Assembly: GCA_011773575.1 (NCBI GenBank)
Contig: WVXJ01000130.1
Coordinates: 25,552 to 31,925, forward strand
Length of the DNA stretch: 6,374 nucleotides
Source of the DNA: Armatimonadota bacterium
GTDB lineage: Bacteria > Armatimonadota > Hebobacteria > Hebobacterales > WVXJ01
Direction: 5' to 3'
Shown: positions 4,863-6,374 of the stretch, piece after piece
Position numbering within the stretch: position 1 is the stretch's first letter
Layout of the letters: every line of letters begins with the position of its first letter
Position numbers and translations under genes: made by a program
Notes under the pieces: model-generated
Database searches by the model: none
What the model saw: only the letters and a program-made list of their open reading frames with translations
What the model was told of the DNA's origin: nothing

Positions 4863-6374
4863 TTACACTTCCACCAGGCGGGAACTAACGATATGTTCGA
4901 CTTCATCTATCTTCTTGATGAGCGACGCGGAAATAGGCGAGTCCACGGCCAGCACCATTAGCGCAAAATCTCCCGGCCGGTGGCGCCCCACATGCATGGC
5001 GGCGATGTTTATCTTGTTGCTTCCCAGCAAGGTCCCCACCGCGCCGATGACTCCGGGGCGGTCATAGTGCAGTGCAAAGAGCATGGGGCCGGAAGGGGCG
5101 AAGTCCACCGGGTAATCGTCGAAGCGGACGATGCGTCCCTCCTTCTTCCCGAAAAGAGTCCCGGCAATAAGATGTTCTTCCTTACCGGTGCGGACACGGG
5201 CGGAGAGGAGACTGGCATAATCCTGCGCCGCCGAGGTTTTCGTTTCTTTGACTTGCAGGCCAAGAGAGTCAGCAACGAGGCGGGCATTCACCATGTTTAT
5301 GGGCTCCTCCTGGCTGCGTCCCAACAGGCCCTTCAAGAAAGCCATGGTAAGTGGAGCGGTTTCCGTGTCCGCCAAATCTCCGCTGTAGGTCAGTTCCGCT
5401 TCCGTCAGTTGGCCCTCCAGAAGTTGGGAGTGCATGCTCCCTATCTTCTCCGCCAGTTCCAGATAGGGTCCCAGCAACTCCAGAAGCTCCGGCGCAAAGC
5501 CCATCGCATTAACCGCGCTGCGGGCGGGCCGATCGCGCAGCACCTCCAACACCTGTTCCGCAACATCCACCGCCACCTTGACCTGGGCCTCCTTGGTAGA
5601 TGCTCCCAGATGAGGGGTGAGGATGGCGTTTGGCGCTCCGAGGAGAGGCGAGCCTTCCGGAGGCTCATTCTCAAATACATCACAAGCCGCTCCCGCCAAT
5701 TGCCCGTTCTTGAGGGCTTCGGCGAGCGCAGCCTCATCTACTACTCCTCCACGGGAACAGTTGATAAGCCTCATTCCCGTCTTGCAGAGCGCGAGTGTCT
5801 CGGCATTGATGAGTTGTTGTGTGCTCTTGGTGAGCGGCAGGTGGAGGGTGACATAATCCGACTGAGCGAGAAGATCCGGCAATTCCGCCAGACTGACCCC
5901 CAGGCGCTGCGCCTGTTCCACAGAAATGAAGGGATCGTGTGCCAATACCTTCATTCCAAAGGCGAGGCCGCGGCGCGCCACTTCGCTGCCGATCTTACCC
6001 AATCCCACTACTCCCAGGGTCTTGCCGTAGAGTTCCACACCCACAAACTGGGAGCGCTTCCATTCACCTTGCCTCAGGGATGCTTCTGCCCGGGGAACAT
6101 TGCGTGACAATGCCAGCAGCAGGGCCCAGGTATGCTCCGTCGCCGCCAGGGTGTTGCCGCCCGGTGAATTGCATACCACGATACCTCGACGGGTTGCCGC
6201 CGGAATATCAACATTGTCAACACCCACTCCGGCGCGGGCGATAACCTTCAACTGCTTCGCGGGCTCCAGGGCTTCCGCCGTCACTTTCGTCTGACTGCGC
6301 ACGATGAGGGCGTGATAATCAGGAATCTTCTCCTTCAATTCCTCGACCGAGAGAGAGGGCGAGATGACTACCTC
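4863..6374 (-). CDS. serA: D-3-phosphoglycerate dehydrogenase SerA, N-terminus beyond right edge
   Basis: SerA oxidises 3-phosphoglycerate to 3-phosphohydroxypyruvate with NAD+, the first committed step of serine synthesis. The frame is open to the right edge, giving 503 visible residues. The first, EVVISPSLSVEELKEKI, match the inside of the substrate domain, so roughly 25 N-terminal residues are missing; a TTG at 6338 should not be taken as the start. Numbering from the first visible residue, the NAD-binding GLGKIG is at 124-129 with an acidic D147 after it. The catalytic trio is R208 (NCSRGG), E237 (NEPP) and H255 (TPHLGAST). An intervening allosteric-substrate-binding-type domain (about 290-420) and a C-terminal ACT domain (about 430-503, with HYDRPGVIGAVG) make this the long form of about 525-530 residues. 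ACT domains in this family bind serine for feedback control; that use here is inference. surE follows after 50 bases. Confidence 0.97.
   Translation of the reverse strand, partial: EVVISPSLSVEELKEKIPDYHALIVRSQTKVTAEALEPAKQLKVIARAGVGVDNVDIPAATRRGIVVCNSPGGNTLAATEHTWALLLALSRNVPRAEASLRQGEWKRSQFVGVELYGKTLGVVGLGKIGSEVARRGLAFGMKVLAHDPFISVEQAQRLGVSLAELPDLLAQSDYVTLHLPLTKSTQQLINAETLALCKTGMRLINCSRGGVVDEAALAEALKNGQLAGAACDVFENEPPEGSPLLGAPNAILTPHLGASTKEAQVKVAVDVAEQVLEVLRDRPARSAVNAMGFAPELLELLGPYLELAEKIGSMHSQLLEGQLTEAELTYSGDLADTETAPLTMAFLKGLLGRSQEEPINMVNARLVADSLGLQVKETKTSAAQDYASLLSARVRTGKEEHLIAGTLFGKKEGRIVRFDDYPVDFAPSGPMLFALHYDRPGVIGAVGTLLGSNKINIAAMHVGRHRPGDFALMVLAVDSPISASLIKKIDEVEHIVSSRLVEV

Noticed and set aside
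4980..6107. Plus-strand open frame of 375 codons antisense to serA
   Set aside because: SerA on the minus strand has all catalytic and cofactor motifs over the same bases; the antisense translation shows none.
6336..6338. TTG as the SerA start
   Set aside because: The frame continues upstream to the window edge with SerA-like sequence (VVISPSLSVEEL), so the true start lies outside the window.

Overview
This is a bacterial chromosomal window, moderately GC-rich by eye. It has Shine-Dalgarno signals before three of its genes, GTG and ATG starts, and repeat-rich gaps between genes. The three housekeeping-type genes (a PflX-like radical SAM protein, SurE and SerA) are too widespread to name a phylum. 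The many short palindromic repeats and the large NB-ARC/TPR protein suggest a free-living, perhaps uncultivated, lineage with a plastic genome. I do not assign a taxon.

Layout. (1) Positions 1-695, minus strand: the N-terminal 231 residues of a PflX-like radical SAM protein (COG1313 type), which runs off the left edge. Its first codons contain an 8-residue tandem duplication that coincides with an intergenic-looking repeat, and its ATG lies just downstream of an extended -10 box. (2) Positions 696-1120: a gap filled with palindromic and repeat-derived sequence. (3) Positions 1121-3670, plus strand: a membrane-anchored STAND ATPase of 849 residues, with two N-terminal transmembrane helices, an NB-ARC ATPase, a winged helix and seven near-identical 40-residue TPR units plus a degenerate eighth. 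(4) Positions 3671-3836: a second array of palindromes; one of them has the same 9-bp stem and flanks as one in region 2, in inverted orientation. (5) Positions 3837-6374, minus strand: a likely operon reading serA (5' end off the right edge), then surE, then a 59-residue coiled-coil protein.

How the parts relate. SerA catalyses the first committed step of serine synthesis. SurE is a nucleoside-monophosphate phosphatase, and the small coiled-coil protein is probably co-transcribed with it. The radical SAM gene and the STAND gene are divergent; the STAND gene and the serA-surE group are convergent. The STAND gene is the accessory item. It sits between conserved genes, is bordered on both sides by palindrome arrays in inverted orientation, and carries a recently expanded repeat sensor whose variable positions cluster on one TPR helix. 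This is the architecture of NLR-like conflict or signalling ATPases, and it is the best candidate here for something undescribed. A defence role is inference from architecture only, since no known partner genes are present.
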